DNA from: DYMC01 sp035406705
Lineage (GTDB): Bacteria > Verrucomicrobiota > Lentisphaeria > Victivallales > GWF2-50-93
DNA length: 48,592 nt
NCBI GenBank assembly: GCA_964426675.1
Contig: CAYRRM010000023.1
Coordinates: forward strand, 1-48,592
Reading direction: 5' to 3'
Position 1 is the first letter of the stretch. Every line of letters starts with the position of its first letter. Below, in pieces: positions 1 through 8,024 of the stretch. The translations under genes were made by a program, and so were the position numbers. The notes beneath the pieces are model-generated. The model saw nothing but the letters and a program-made list of their open reading frames with translations, did not search any database and had not been told where the DNA came from.

Positions 1-2
1 CC

Positions 3-302
3 GCAGCATTTGCAGCACAAATGGCTGCAGAAGAAGCCGGCGGCGACCTGGCAAAATGGGGAACAGTAGTTGGAACAAGTCTATATAAATATATTTTCAA
101 CACAGCAGACACAAGATCCTGGCAAACTTTACCAAAAAAATATATGATAACACACTTCCCAAAACCAGAGGATGGCATTCTGAAAATATCCTGGGGAGCA
201 AATAGTAAAACCATCACGCTAAAGCCAACAACAACTTTTGCTATAATCTATATCAGAGCACAATCTGCAAATTTCTTTAACATACAAACTCTCGAATTTT
301 GA
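3..302 (+). CDS. C-terminal part of a COG3014-like protein (cut by left edge)
   Basis: The reading frame is open to the left edge (the codons before the first ATG at 21 read AAFAAQ) and stops at 300-302, so this is the last ~100 residues of a longer gene. A segment rich in Ala and Gly is followed by ADTRSWQTLPKKY and a beta-rich tail ending in FFNIQTLEF. The RSW-x-LP segment and tail recall the C-terminus of the uncharacterised COG3014 family of secreted proteins, but this is from memory and the fragment is short. No function can be given. Confidence 0.5.
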   Translation, partial: AAFAAQMAAEEAGGDLAKWGTVVGTSLYKYIFNTADTRSWQTLPKKYMITHFPKPEDGILKISWGANSKTITLKPTTTFAIIYIRAQSANFFNIQTLEF

Positions 303-474
303 GTTTTGTCAGAAAATTAGTTTAATTAAACCCTGACCTCTTTGCTTTTGCTATTCTTCTTCCTCAAAACAAATCTCCACACTTTAACATTAAACTCAAC
401 CAATAAAAATTTTTGACTGGCAATTTCTTCTCAAATGTTTATTTTACAATAAAAAATATCTACGAAAAAAATAC
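303..474. other. AT-rich intergenic spacer
   Basis: I see no gene, RNA or clear terminator here. A TTGACT at 413-418 has no -10 box at suitable spacing, so I do not call a promoter. The next gene starts at 475 without a visible Shine-Dalgarno sequence. Confidence 0.4.
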
Positions 475-1119
475 ATGAACTCAATTGAAGAAAAATTAAA
501 AAATTGCGATGCCGAAATTATTGTGTATGAACCAACAAATGAAATTAAAGAAAAATTAAAGAAAGAGAGTGTAAAATTGACTGACGCCAGAGCGCTTATG
601 CTTTATGTATTTTATGAATTAGTAAAACAAGGAGAATACGTTTCAGAATTTTCAGCCGAAAAAATTTGTTATTTTCTGCAAAAATTTGGAGCAGAAAAAT
701 ACTTTAAATTAAAATTTGAACCTAAATTTTATGGCCCATACTCAGGGAAAGTTAGACATGTGCTTAATTATTTAAACGGTAGTTATATTTTAGGATACAG
801 CAACTTAAGTAAAAAACCTTTTGATCCTTTATTATTAGTGGCTAACGGCTATGAGGAAGTAAAACAATATATAAACTCTAAACCTGAACTTAAACAAATT
901 GCTGAAAAAACTACTAATTTTCTTAATGGTTTTTATTCTGACTTTGGACTTGAATTATTATCTACAGTTGATTGGATTATGAATGAGAAAAGAACAGATG
1001 ATGTAGATGTAATTAAAAAAGAACTTAAATCGTGGAGTAATAGAAAGCAAAGTATGTTTTCAGAGGATAGATATATTGAAATTGCTGTGGAACATATAAA
1101 AAACTGTAGTGAGACTTAA
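475..1119 (+). CDS. Solo DarG C-terminal (DarT-binding) domain protein
   Basis: The 214 residues match the C-terminal half of DarG, the antitoxin of DarTG DNA ADP-ribosylation systems. Visible hallmarks are LTDARALMLYVFYEL, the helix with ICYFLQKFG, the segment KFYGPYSGKVRHVLNYLNG, a tyrosine- and glycine-rich stretch (YILGYS) and FGLELLSTVDWI. A full DarG (~350 residues) has an N-terminal macrodomain that removes ADP-ribose from DNA; here the protein begins almost exactly where that domain should end, and no macrodomain remnant is visible upstream. No DarT toxin gene is nearby. The ORF is intact and very AT-rich, and sits 41 bp ahead of the DUF262 nuclease gene. It may be an orphan antitoxin domain or a remnant of a longer gene; family membership is fairly sure, function is inferred. 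Confidence 0.72.
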   Translation: MNSIEEKLKNCDAEIIVYEPTNEIKEKLKKESVKLTDARALMLYVFYELVKQGEYVSEFSAEKICYFLQKFGAEKYFKLKFEPKFYGPYSGKVRHVLNYLNGSYILGYSNLSKKPFDPLLLVANGYEEVKQYINSKPELKQIAEKTTNFLNGFYSDFGLELLSTVDWIMNEKRTDDVDVIKKELKSWSNRKQSMFSEDRYIEIAVEHIKNCSET

Positions 1120-1160
1120 AAGCGTGCGAAATTAAAATATAGGTTAAAAAGGAGTATTAT

Positions 1161-2936
1161 ATGGAATCAAAAGAACAATCACTTCGATTTTTAACTTTGG
1201 AAGGGAAAATTATTATCCCATTTTTTCAAAGAACTTATGTTTGGAATGAAGAAAATTGGGAAGAACTTTTTGAAGAACTATCTAATAATGGCGAAAAAAC
1301 TAAATTCTTAGGTGCTATTATTTTAAAGCAACTTCAAACTAATACAGGTGAACCAAAAAAATTAGAAGTTATTGATGGACAACAACGACTTACAACTATT
1401 TCTATACTAATAAAAACATTATTTGATAATTTACAAGAGGATGATAAAAAACAAATTGAAAATGATATAAAACAAATTTTATTCTTTAAGAGAGATGCTT
1501 TTGGAAAGGAGGAAATTAGAATTGATCATTCTAATGTTGACAAAGTTGCATTTGAAAGCGTATTAAATGGTGTTTCTATTGAAAATATTAATGAAAAAAG
1601 CCATAGAATACTTAAATGTTATAAATATTTCTTTGAAAAGATTAACAGTATAGAAAGACAAGAGGATAGGAATCAATTAATTAAAAATTTACTAAATACA
1701 CTATTGAATACTGAGAATAAAATGTTAGTTGTGATTGACTTAAAAGAAAATGACGATGAACAAAAAATATTCGATACTCTAAATACTGCAGGTGTGACAT
1801 TAACTTCCGCTGAAATAATTAAAAATGCACTATTTAAGAAATACATAGAGTTAATAGATAAAGAAAAAGCAATCAGCTTTTACAAAAATACTTGGGAAAA
1901 TACTTTTCTAATAAATAAAGACACTACTGAATACTGGGAAACAGAAAGATTAACGGGTAGGCTAAAAAGAGATAATATTGAAATCTTATTACATTCTATT
2001 GGTGTGATAAAAGGGTTCTTTGATCCAGATCAACATGTTCTTTCTGAATTATCTAAACTCTACAAGAAGAAAATTCACGAATTTAATGATATTGAAGAAT
2101 TAAAATCTTTTATTGAAGAAATAATTGGTTATGCTAAAATATATAAAGAAAATATGATTAATTTTGATAATGATGTTTCTCTTTCATTTGATGATAATTT
2201 AAATCGTTTATTGCATATACTAGATGTTTTAGAAATTTCTACTTTCCATCCTTTTATCTTGTATGTTTTAAAAAAAAATCAAAAGCAAGGACAAAAAACT
2301 TTATTATTAAACCTCGAAAAGTTTATAATTAGAAATCTATTGTCAAATAAATATCCAACAAAAAATTATAACAAACTATGTAAACAATTTATCAATGATA
2401 ATAATGAGTTAAACAAAAAATTAGAAGAGCTAACCATTGATAACTGCATTAATGGTTTAAAACATATTAATAATAAATATGCAACATTGATATTATTTTG
2501 GATAGAACTATATAGAAGAAATAATGATAGTAAATATGATATAAAAGAATTAAAATATGATTATTCTTTAGAACATATCATGCCTCAAAGTTGGGAAGAT
2601 AATTGGTCTTTTGATAAAGTGCCGCATCCTAATACTTCAATTTCTGGTGAAAATTCTGTTGAAAAAAAACTTAACGATAGAAAAGAAAAAATAGATTGGA
2701 TTGGTAATATGACGCTACTGAGAAGTAAGTTAAATTCATCATTAAAAAATTCAGATTTTGAAAAGAAAATGAATGGTGAAAATAGAAAAAAGGGAATTAT
2801 CGCATATGCAGATTTAAGTATTACAAAAGATGATATTGTAACCCCTTTTAATAATGGAGATAAAATTTGGAATGAAGATAAGATTGAAAAAAGAACAAAT
2901 TCCCTCTTTAATGAAATTAAAAAAATTTGGGGATAA
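1161..2936 (+). CDS. DUF262/DUF1524 (GmrSD-like) nuclease
   Basis: This 591-residue protein has the DUF262 signatures FQRTYVW (residues 22-28) and IDGQQRLTT (71-79), a ParB-like nucleotide-binding fold known from GmrS, and a second DUF262 block with FDTLNTAGVTLTSAEIIKNAL near residue 205. The C-terminal part carries the DUF1524 His-Me finger nuclease signature SLEHIMPQSW (catalytic His about residue 472) followed by WIGNMTLL. Such proteins include GmrSD and BrxU, restriction enzymes that cut modified phage DNA in an NTP-dependent way. Length and motifs look complete, so it should be active. A GGAG ribosome site lies 7 bp before the ATG. It ends 6 bp before the broken Res gene, so the two were probably cotranscribed. 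Confidence 0.88.
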   Translation: MESKEQSLRFLTLEGKIIIPFFQRTYVWNEENWEELFEELSNNGEKTKFLGAIILKQLQTNTGEPKKLEVIDGQQRLTTISILIKTLFDNLQEDDKKQIENDIKQILFFKRDAFGKEEIRIDHSNVDKVAFESVLNGVSIENINEKSHRILKCYKYFFEKINSIERQEDRNQLIKNLLNTLLNTENKMLVVIDLKENDDEQKIFDTLNTAGVTLTSAEIIKNALFKKYIELIDKEKAISFYKNTWENTFLINKDTTEYWETERLTGRLKRDNIEILLHSIGVIKGFFDPDQHVLSELSKLYKKKIHEFNDIEELKSFIEEIIGYAKIYKENMINFDNDVSLSFDDNLNRLLHILDVLEISTFHPFILYVLKKNQKQGQKTLLLNLEKFIIRNLLSNKYPTKNYNKLCKQFINDNNELNKKLEELTIDNCINGLKHINNKYATLILFWIELYRRNNDSKYDIKELKYDYSLEHIMPQSWEDNWSFDKVPHPNTSISGENSVEKKLNDRKEKIDWIGNMTLLRSKLNSSLKNSDFEKKMNGENRKKGIIAYADLSITKDDIVTPFNNGDKIWNEDKIEKRTNSLFNEIKKIWG

Positions 2937-2942
2937 TTTTTT

Positions 2943-3364
2943 ATGAAACTCACCTTTGAACCTAATTTAGATTACCAGCTTCAAGCCATAAGCTCGGTGG
3001 TCAATATCTTTGAAGGACACCCCAAAGATGATGAAGGACTGAGTTTTTCAATTATTGACAAAAATGAAACACAATTATTTAGGGAAATAAATGGCGTTGG
3101 AAATAAATTGATTATTTCAAACGATGAAATCTATAAAAATCTCTCTGAAATACAAAAAGCAAATGAACTTCCAATAACGAGTAAAGAAGAATTTGAAAAG
3201 AACAGACTCAACTTCACTGTTGAAATGGAAACAGGCACAGGTAAAACCTTTATCTGCGAACTATTGATAAATTAAGAGGACACGAGCCCATCAAGTTTAT
3301 TCAAGCAGTTAATCCTATCGTTATTGTGGATGAGCCGCAAAACGTTAGGCGTAAAAACTTGTAG
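2943..3364 (+). pseudogene. Type III restriction enzyme Res subunit, decayed remnant
   Basis: The first 110 codons encode a normal Res start (KLTFEPNLDYQLQAI) up to the helicase Walker A motif in FTVEMETGTGKTF. The frame stops at 3273-3275. In a shifted frame from about 3264 it continues as DKLRGHEPIKFIQAVNPI, then VIVDEPQ (the DEPQ Walker B motif of Res proteins), and stops at 3362-3364. Normally well over 100 residues separate these motifs and Res proteins have 900-1000 residues, so an internal deletion with a frame change joined the two ends and the remaining two thirds of the gene are gone. No mod methylase gene is in the window. The protein cannot be a working endonuclease. Confidence 0.85.
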
Positions 3365-3601
3365 AATAAAAGAAAGAATCTTGAAAATAAGAATCATTTA
3401 AAAAAAACTATCAATTCTCCCCTCCTTCCATTTATCTCCTCGCCTGAGCAATCATCGTCTATCAAACAGAATTGCGCGTAGCTAAAATTCTTATAGCAAA
3501 ATTATTCAGACAAAATTTCAGCCGAAACAAAAAAAAGTATCATAAAAATAAGAATTTTATCTATAAAAAACAAGAATTTTTTATTTTTTTTAAAATTTTT
3601 C
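3365..3601. other. Spacer with no recognisable gene
   Basis: Between the Res remnant and the next promoter the DNA is AT-rich with long A and T runs. A 60-codon open frame at 3472-3654 is rich in Lys, Asn and Phe and overlaps the promoter below; I do not regard it as a gene. Confidence 0.4.
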
Positions 3602-3630
3602 TTGACTTTTTATTTATATACTGGTATAAT
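3602..3630 (+). promoter_or_regulatory. Near-consensus sigma-70 promoter of the glucan operon
   Basis: TTGACT (3602-3607) and TATAAT (3625-3630) are separated by exactly 17 bp. Transcription would begin near 3637, and an AAGGAG ribosome site (about 3653-3658) precedes the ATG at 3664. No comparably good promoter or terminator was seen further down the strand to 18590, so this may drive much of the glucan cluster. Confidence 0.75.
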
Positions 3631-3663
3631 ACTAATATACAAATTAGAAATTAAGGAGATTTT

Positions 3664-5040
3664 ATGATAAAAATCACCTATAAAATAATTATGTTGGCAT
3701 TTTTCTCTCTTCTTTTCTCGTTTAATATTACTTTCCAATTAAAAGGTGAGGAAATACTTACTTCTTTGGAATTAAAGAAAGGCGATATTCCACTTAATCC
3801 TTCAAAAGTAGAACTTAAAAAGGATCCAAATGGAAATTGGCGATTATATGTAAATGGCGATGTTTTTCCTATTTGTGGTGCTGGAGGCGCATCAAAAGCA
3901 GGTCTTCTCGAACAGTTAAAAATAGCTGGAGGAAATTGTGTTCGCACATGGGGAATTGGAACATTAGAAGATAAAGTTTCTGATGGGGAACGTTTCATAG
4001 ATCGCGCCTGGCGTTTAGGAATAATGGTAGTTCCGGGTATATGGGTACAACATGAACGGCATGGTTTTAATTATTCAGATTCCTCTTCTATAGAAAAACA
4101 GCGCAAAGAAGTTATTGAAGCAGTTAAAAAATATAAAAATCATCCTGCTGTTCTAATGTGGGGGCTCGGAAATGAAATGGAGGGAGTTACATCTAAAGAT
4201 GCCAGTGAAATAGTTTTGAAAGAGGTAAATCATCTTGCCAAACTAATAAAAGCTGAAGATCCTTTTCATCCTGTAATGACTGTTATAGCTTTTAATCCAC
4301 ATAAGGCAACTCAGGTAAAGAAGTTATGTCCTGATATCGATGTTCTTGGAGTAAATACTTATGGAGCTGCAGCTGGTGCTGGAACTGCCCTTAAAAATGT
4401 TGGTTGGGATAAACCATTTGCCGTTACTGAATTTGGGGTAAAAGGCTTCTGGGAAGTACAAACAACAGAATGGGGTGCCCCTTATGAACAAACAAGTCAG
4501 GAAAAAGCAGCCAACTATTACTCTGCACACAAACTTGTCTTTGAAGAAAATGATGGAAAAGAATTATGTCTTGGGACTTTTGCCTTCTTATGGGGATGGA
4601 AGCAAGAAAGAACTTCTACATGGTTTGGAATGTTCCTTCCTACACTTGAAAAACTTCCACAGGTTGATGCCATGACAAAAGCATGGACCGGAAATTGGCC
4701 AAAAAATAGATGTCCTGTAATAAAAGGTTTATCTTCTCAAGCATACGGTAAAGTTGTAAAACCAAACATTAATATAACTGCAACTATTAATGCAATTGAT
4801 CCAGACGGCGATAAATTATCATATAATTGGAGTCTTCTCTCAGAAGCTACAGACTTAAGAGTCGGAGGAGAAGCTGAAACTGCGCCACCAGTACATAATG
4901 ATTTGATTATTGAAAATAATAAACCAGAATGCACTTTCAAAACACCTTCAACTGAAGGTAATTACAGGCTTTTTATTGTAATTAGTGATGGGAAAGGCTC
5001 TGCCGCTACAGCGAATTTTCCTTTCAAAGTAAAAAAATAA
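3664..5040 (+). CDS. Secreted clan GH-A glycoside hydrolase (GH2- or GH158-like)
   Basis: The 458-residue protein starts with a signal peptide (hydrophobic to about residue 27). A TIM-barrel domain follows: GGNCVRTWG (89-97), VPGIWVQHERHGF, the acid/base motif WGLGNEME with Glu171, and the likely nucleophile in AVTEFG, Glu256. The last ~90 residues (from KPNINITATI) look like an Ig/PKD-like beta-sandwich with the phrase DPDGDKLSYNW. The NE...TEF pattern is typical of retaining clan GH-A enzymes. The layout of a barrel plus one Ig-like domain and the neighbouring beta-1,3-glucan enzymes suggest GH158 (a beta-1,3-glucanase family), but automated annotation would more likely say family 2 TIM-barrel protein, and I cannot decide from sequence alone. 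First gene after the 3602 promoter. Confidence 0.75.
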   Translation: MIKITYKIIMLAFFSLLFSFNITFQLKGEEILTSLELKKGDIPLNPSKVELKKDPNGNWRLYVNGDVFPICGAGGASKAGLLEQLKIAGGNCVRTWGIGTLEDKVSDGERFIDRAWRLGIMVVPGIWVQHERHGFNYSDSSSIEKQRKEVIEAVKKYKNHPAVLMWGLGNEMEGVTSKDASEIVLKEVNHLAKLIKAEDPFHPVMTVIAFNPHKATQVKKLCPDIDVLGVNTYGAAAGAGTALKNVGWDKPFAVTEFGVKGFWEVQTTEWGAPYEQTSQEKAANYYSAHKLVFEENDGKELCLGTFAFLWGWKQERTSTWFGMFLPTLEKLPQVDAMTKAWTGNWPKNRCPVIKGLSSQAYGKVVKPNINITATINAIDPDGDKLSYNWSLLSEATDLRVGGEAETAPPVHNDLIIENNKPECTFKTPSTEGNYRLFIVISDGKGSAATANFPFKVKK

Positions 5041-5064
5041 CCTTTTTAAAATAAGGAGAAAAAA

Positions 5065-5553
5065 ATGAAAACAAAAGAATTCGTAAAAAAAATCACAAGA
5101 ACCCTAATTGGAGCTTTTGCAATCGGTATTCTAACTCTTCCACTGCTTGCCGAACCAGATTATGGAGACCACAGTTCCTCAACTTTAACAACAAAGGCAT
5201 GGAATGCCATGGCTCAACAACAGTATGATGACGCTCTTGCCTACATAGCAAAATGTGAAGAACTTTACGGCGCAGAGGCAAAAAAAATGCAGGCATCACT
5301 GACCAATTACGCTCCAAATGATCCAAAAGAAGAAACTACAAAACTATGGGCACTCAATGACGTTGGAACTTGCATGTTTATAAAAGGTGAAGTTCTTCTA
5401 AAAAAAGGCGACAAAAAAGGAGCTCTTGAGGCTTTCAATAAACTGGTAAAAGAATATAAATACGCTCAATGCTGGGACCCAAAAGGATGGTTCTGGAAGC
5501 CAGCAGAAGCTGCAAAACAAAAAATAGTTGAACTCCAATTCGAAAATGAATAA
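5065..5553 (+). CDS. Secreted TPR-like protein
   Basis: This 162-residue protein has a signal peptide (basic start, hydrophobic 11-29, cleavage likely after LLA). The rest is helical with two TPR-like helix pairs: KAWNAMAQQQYDDALAYIAKC near the start, and GEVLLKKGDKKGALEAFNKL towards the end, followed by a tryptophan-rich stretch (CWDPKGWFWKPAEAA). Similar short proteins are sometimes misnamed beta-glucanase precursor because they sit beside glucanase genes; there is no catalytic domain. It lies 24 bp after the hydrolase gene with an AAGGAG site. A scaffold or glycan-complex role is a guess. Confidence 0.7.
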   Translation: MKTKEFVKKITRTLIGAFAIGILTLPLLAEPDYGDHSSSTLTTKAWNAMAQQQYDDALAYIAKCEELYGAEAKKMQASLTNYAPNDPKEETTKLWALNDVGTCMFIKGEVLLKKGDKKGALEAFNKLVKEYKYAQCWDPKGWFWKPAEAAKQKIVELQFENE

Positions 5554-5584
5554 AATAAAGTAAAACAAAATAAGGAGCTGTCAT

Positions 5585-6097
5585 ATGAAAAATATTATTT
5601 CAAAAGAAATTATCAAAGAATCAAATCTTATGCCGGCTCCTCAAATTCAAAAAAAATTAGAGGAGAACGGTTATTCCAAGAAAAAATTCACCTTAATTGA
5701 GTTACTTGTTGTTATCGCAATAATTGCTATTCTTGCAGCCATTCTCCTACCAGCATTACAGAGAGCAAGAGAAACTGCTAAATCCACACTTTGCCTTGGA
5801 AANNNNNNNNNNNNNNNNNNNNNNNNNNNNNNNNNNNNNNNNNNNNNNNNNNNNNNNNNNNNNNNNNNNNNNNNNNNNNNNNNNNNNNNNNNNNNNNNNN
5901 NNGTAAACTGGTATGATATGACAGCTCCATTTGATAGGCCTGCAGGCGTTTATCCGTCAGGTTTCCCTCTTCTTGAATGGGCACCTTATTTTCATCACCT
6001 AAAATTTAAAAGATGCAATTTTTCGATGGTTGACGGACACGCCCAAAGTCTTGCTCCTGCTGAAATAATGGGAACTCATATTCACAATCTCCCTTAA
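5585..6097 (+). CDS. Pseudopilin-like protein, interrupted by assembly gap
   Basis: The N-terminal half carries a type IV pilin/pseudopilin leader: a basic stretch ending KKKF, then FTLIELLVVIAIIAILAAIL. The prepre-sequence is unusually long (about 36 residues before the Phe). The C-terminal half ends with an H-x9-DG motif (HLKFKRCNFSMVDG), as in DUF1559-type pseudopilins. The middle is 100 N, so the true length is unknown and the reading frame across the gap holds only by chance. The two halves are plausible ends of one gene, but two different genes cannot be excluded. An AAGGAG site at 5571-5576 precedes the ATG. Confidence 0.6.
   Translation: MKNIISKEIIKESNLMPAPQIQKKLEENGYSKKKFTLIELLVVIAIIAILAAILLPALQRARETAKSTLCLGXXXXXXXXXXXXXXXXXXXXXXXXXXXXXXXXXXVNWYDMTAPFDRPAGVYPSGFPLLEWAPYFHHLKFKRCNFSMVDGHAQSLAPAEIMGTHIHNLP
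5803..5902. other. Assembly gap (100 N)
   Basis: Exactly 100 unknown bases, the usual placeholder for a gap of unknown length. Linkage of 1-5802 to 5903-48592 rests on scaffolding, not on read sequence. Confidence 0.99.
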
Positions 6098-6098
6098 G

Positions 6099-7247
6099 AT
6101 GAATAAAAAAACAACAGAAATCTCTGATAAAAGGAGCGATTTCCGCTATAAGGAAATTTACAATCACCTACGTTCTAAAATTTCTTTAGGTGAATTTCCT
6201 GCCGGCTCCAGACTTCCTTCAGCCGATAGTCTCGCCAATACCTTTTCAGCAAATAGACTTACTGTTAGAAAAGCAATTTCACACCTCATCGCAGAAGGAC
6301 TTATCTATACTAAACCAGCTCAGGGAACTTATGTCGTAGAAGACCTTGACTTTGTCCTAAAAACATTACAAAAAAAATCCATCTTAAACACATCTTCTGT
6401 CTTAAACGTCGGAATTGTATCTAAGGTAATCATCGCCGACAATGTCGGCTTTTACCATTCCGATATCCTCGCAGGAATTCACAAAGGACTAATTGAAAAC
6501 AAAGCCAATATGACCTTACTTCCTTTCCATCACGGTGAGAGTGAAACAGTTCTCTTTTCTCACCTCTCTAAAAGCAAATTTGACGCAGTAGTATATTTAG
6601 GACCTTTTGATACAACAAAATTAAAAACAATGATCCAAAATGGACCACCATCTGTAATTATTGATTTCAGCGTTAAAAACTCAGGAACAGATTGTATTAC
6701 TATCGACAATTTAAACGGAGCAAAAATGGCAATTGAATATCTCATAAAACTCGGACATAAAAAAATAACAATTGTAAGCGGACCAGATGAGCAACCTGCA
6801 ACAAAAGAACGTTTAGACGGAATATTCGAAGCAATAAAAGAAAATAATTTGAACCAGGGCATGATACATATTTATAAAGGAGACTTTTCTCTCCAAAGTG
6901 GCTATAATATTACAAAAGACATTTTATCTAAAAATGAATATCCAACAGCAATTTTCTATATGAACGATGAAATGGCTCACGGAGGAATAAACGCAATAAA
7001 AGATTTCTCTTCTTTAAATATACCTGAAGACTTATCGATAATCGGATTTGACAACAGCGCCCATGCAATCATGACAACACCTCAATTAACCACAATAAAT
7101 GTCCCTGCAATGCAAATGGGAAAATTCGCTATCCAACGCCTTTTTGCAAAAATGCGAAATGGAGGAGATTACTCAACAACTATGATACAAATGGATACTA
7201 AATTAGTTATAAGAGAATCAACAGCACCACCAAAAAAAGCTTCGTAA
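6099..7247 (+). CDS. GntR-type HTH / LacI-type sensor regulator
   Basis: Residues ~17-85 form a GntR winged helix-turn-helix (RYKEIYNHLRSKISLGEFPAG, then LTVRKAISHLIAEGLIYTKPAQGTYVV). Residues ~105-375 form a periplasmic-binding-protein-like sensor as in LacI/GalR/AraR proteins (GAKMAIEYLIKLGHKKITIVSG; AIFYMNDEMAHGGINAIKDF; LSIIGFDNS; TTPQLTTINVP). The architecture matches AraR-like sugar-responsive repressors. The gene begins 1 bp after the preceding stop and sits inside the glucan cluster, so it probably senses a glucan breakdown product and controls this operon; ligand and operator are not visible. Confidence 0.88.
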   Translation: MNKKTTEISDKRSDFRYKEIYNHLRSKISLGEFPAGSRLPSADSLANTFSANRLTVRKAISHLIAEGLIYTKPAQGTYVVEDLDFVLKTLQKKSILNTSSVLNVGIVSKVIIADNVGFYHSDILAGIHKGLIENKANMTLLPFHHGESETVLFSHLSKSKFDAVVYLGPFDTTKLKTMIQNGPPSVIIDFSVKNSGTDCITIDNLNGAKMAIEYLIKLGHKKITIVSGPDEQPATKERLDGIFEAIKENNLNQGMIHIYKGDFSLQSGYNITKDILSKNEYPTAIFYMNDEMAHGGINAIKDFSSLNIPEDLSIIGFDNSAHAIMTTPQLTTINVPAMQMGKFAIQRLFAKMRNGGDYSTTMIQMDTKLVIRESTAPPKKAS

Positions 7248-7257
7248 AAAAAAAAAT

Positions 7258-8001
7258 ATGAAAAATAAGACTATAAAAGCTTTTACTCTAATTGAACTTC
7301 TAGTAGTAATTGCTATAATCGCAATTCTCGCAGCTCTTTTACTACCAGCGCTTGGAAATGCAAGAGAAATTGCAAAAACAACAAATTGTATAAGCAACCA
7401 AAAACAACTCGCCCTTGCCATGTATTCATATGCTATGGATTATGATAACATACTATTATACGCAGGAGATCAACCAGGACGTAGAAACGATTGGTATAAT
7501 AGGGAAGTTATGGGGGAATTTCTCGGTTCCGACGCCAATGGCAGGTCACCTCTATTTACTTGCCCATCTGAAACCAAACGCAACTTCTCTTCGCAGGCAA
7601 AACATCCACGACATTATGGATTCAATGGCTATCTCCTTTATAATCAACCTCCCATATCGATAACACGTATAAAAAGACCCCCTTATCTTTTTATATTTAC
7701 AGACAATCATCCGTGGATTAGAGGTACTACGGGAGATAGTTGGCCTATGGTAAACCTTTGTGATGGACAGGATGGTTGGCATCCATCTCATACATGGCCT
7801 TCAGCTGAATCATCAATGCCTATTTTGACATTTTCAAAATTTAGTTCCGATATAAATTATACTCGCTTCCCTTATTATCGGCATATGCGAAATAGAAACT
7901 TCGTCTTTAGTTTCGTTGACGGCAGTGGAAGAAGTATGAAATATAATGAATTGCAAGCTAAAAATATATGGAACTCTCAAGCCATCTGGGGAAATTGGTA
8001 A
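7258..8001 (+). CDS. DUF1559-like pseudopilin
   Basis: The 247-residue protein begins MKNKTIKAF, then TLIELLVVIAIIAILAALLL, a classic prepilin peptidase leader and membrane helix. After ALGNAREIAKTTNCISNQKQLALAM comes a Tyr/Trp-rich globular part with a Cys pair (NCIS, FTCPSE), ending with the H-x9-DG motif (HMRNRNFVFSFVDG). It lies 10 bp after the regulator gene and 23 bp before the phosphorylase gene. No strong ribosome site is seen (a run of A precedes the ATG). Cell-surface location is likely; whether it forms fibres or binds glycan is unknown. Confidence 0.85.
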   Translation: MKNKTIKAFTLIELLVVIAIIAILAALLLPALGNAREIAKTTNCISNQKQLALAMYSYAMDYDNILLYAGDQPGRRNDWYNREVMGEFLGSDANGRSPLFTCPSETKRNFSSQAKHPRHYGFNGYLLYNQPPISITRIKRPPYLFIFTDNHPWIRGTTGDSWPMVNLCDGQDGWHPSHTWPSAESSMPILTFSKFSSDINYTRFPYYRHMRNRNFVFSFVDGSGRSMKYNELQAKNIWNSQAIWGNW

Positions 8002-8024
8002 TCTCTTAACTCTAATAAAAAAAC

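Noticed and set aside
2585..2953. 122-codon minus-strand ORF inside the DUF262 nuclease gene
   Set aside because: It is the antisense shadow of a well-supported gene, with Ser/Phe/Leu composition.
3472..3654. 60-codon plus-strand ORF rich in Lys, Asn, Phe
   Set aside because: It spans the sigma-70 promoter, lacks a ribosome site and has the composition of random AT-rich DNA.
7317..7345. TCGCA-containing segments in the pseudopilin leaders as extra palindrome copies
   Set aside because: They encode the conserved AIIAILA helix and lack the TGCGA arm.
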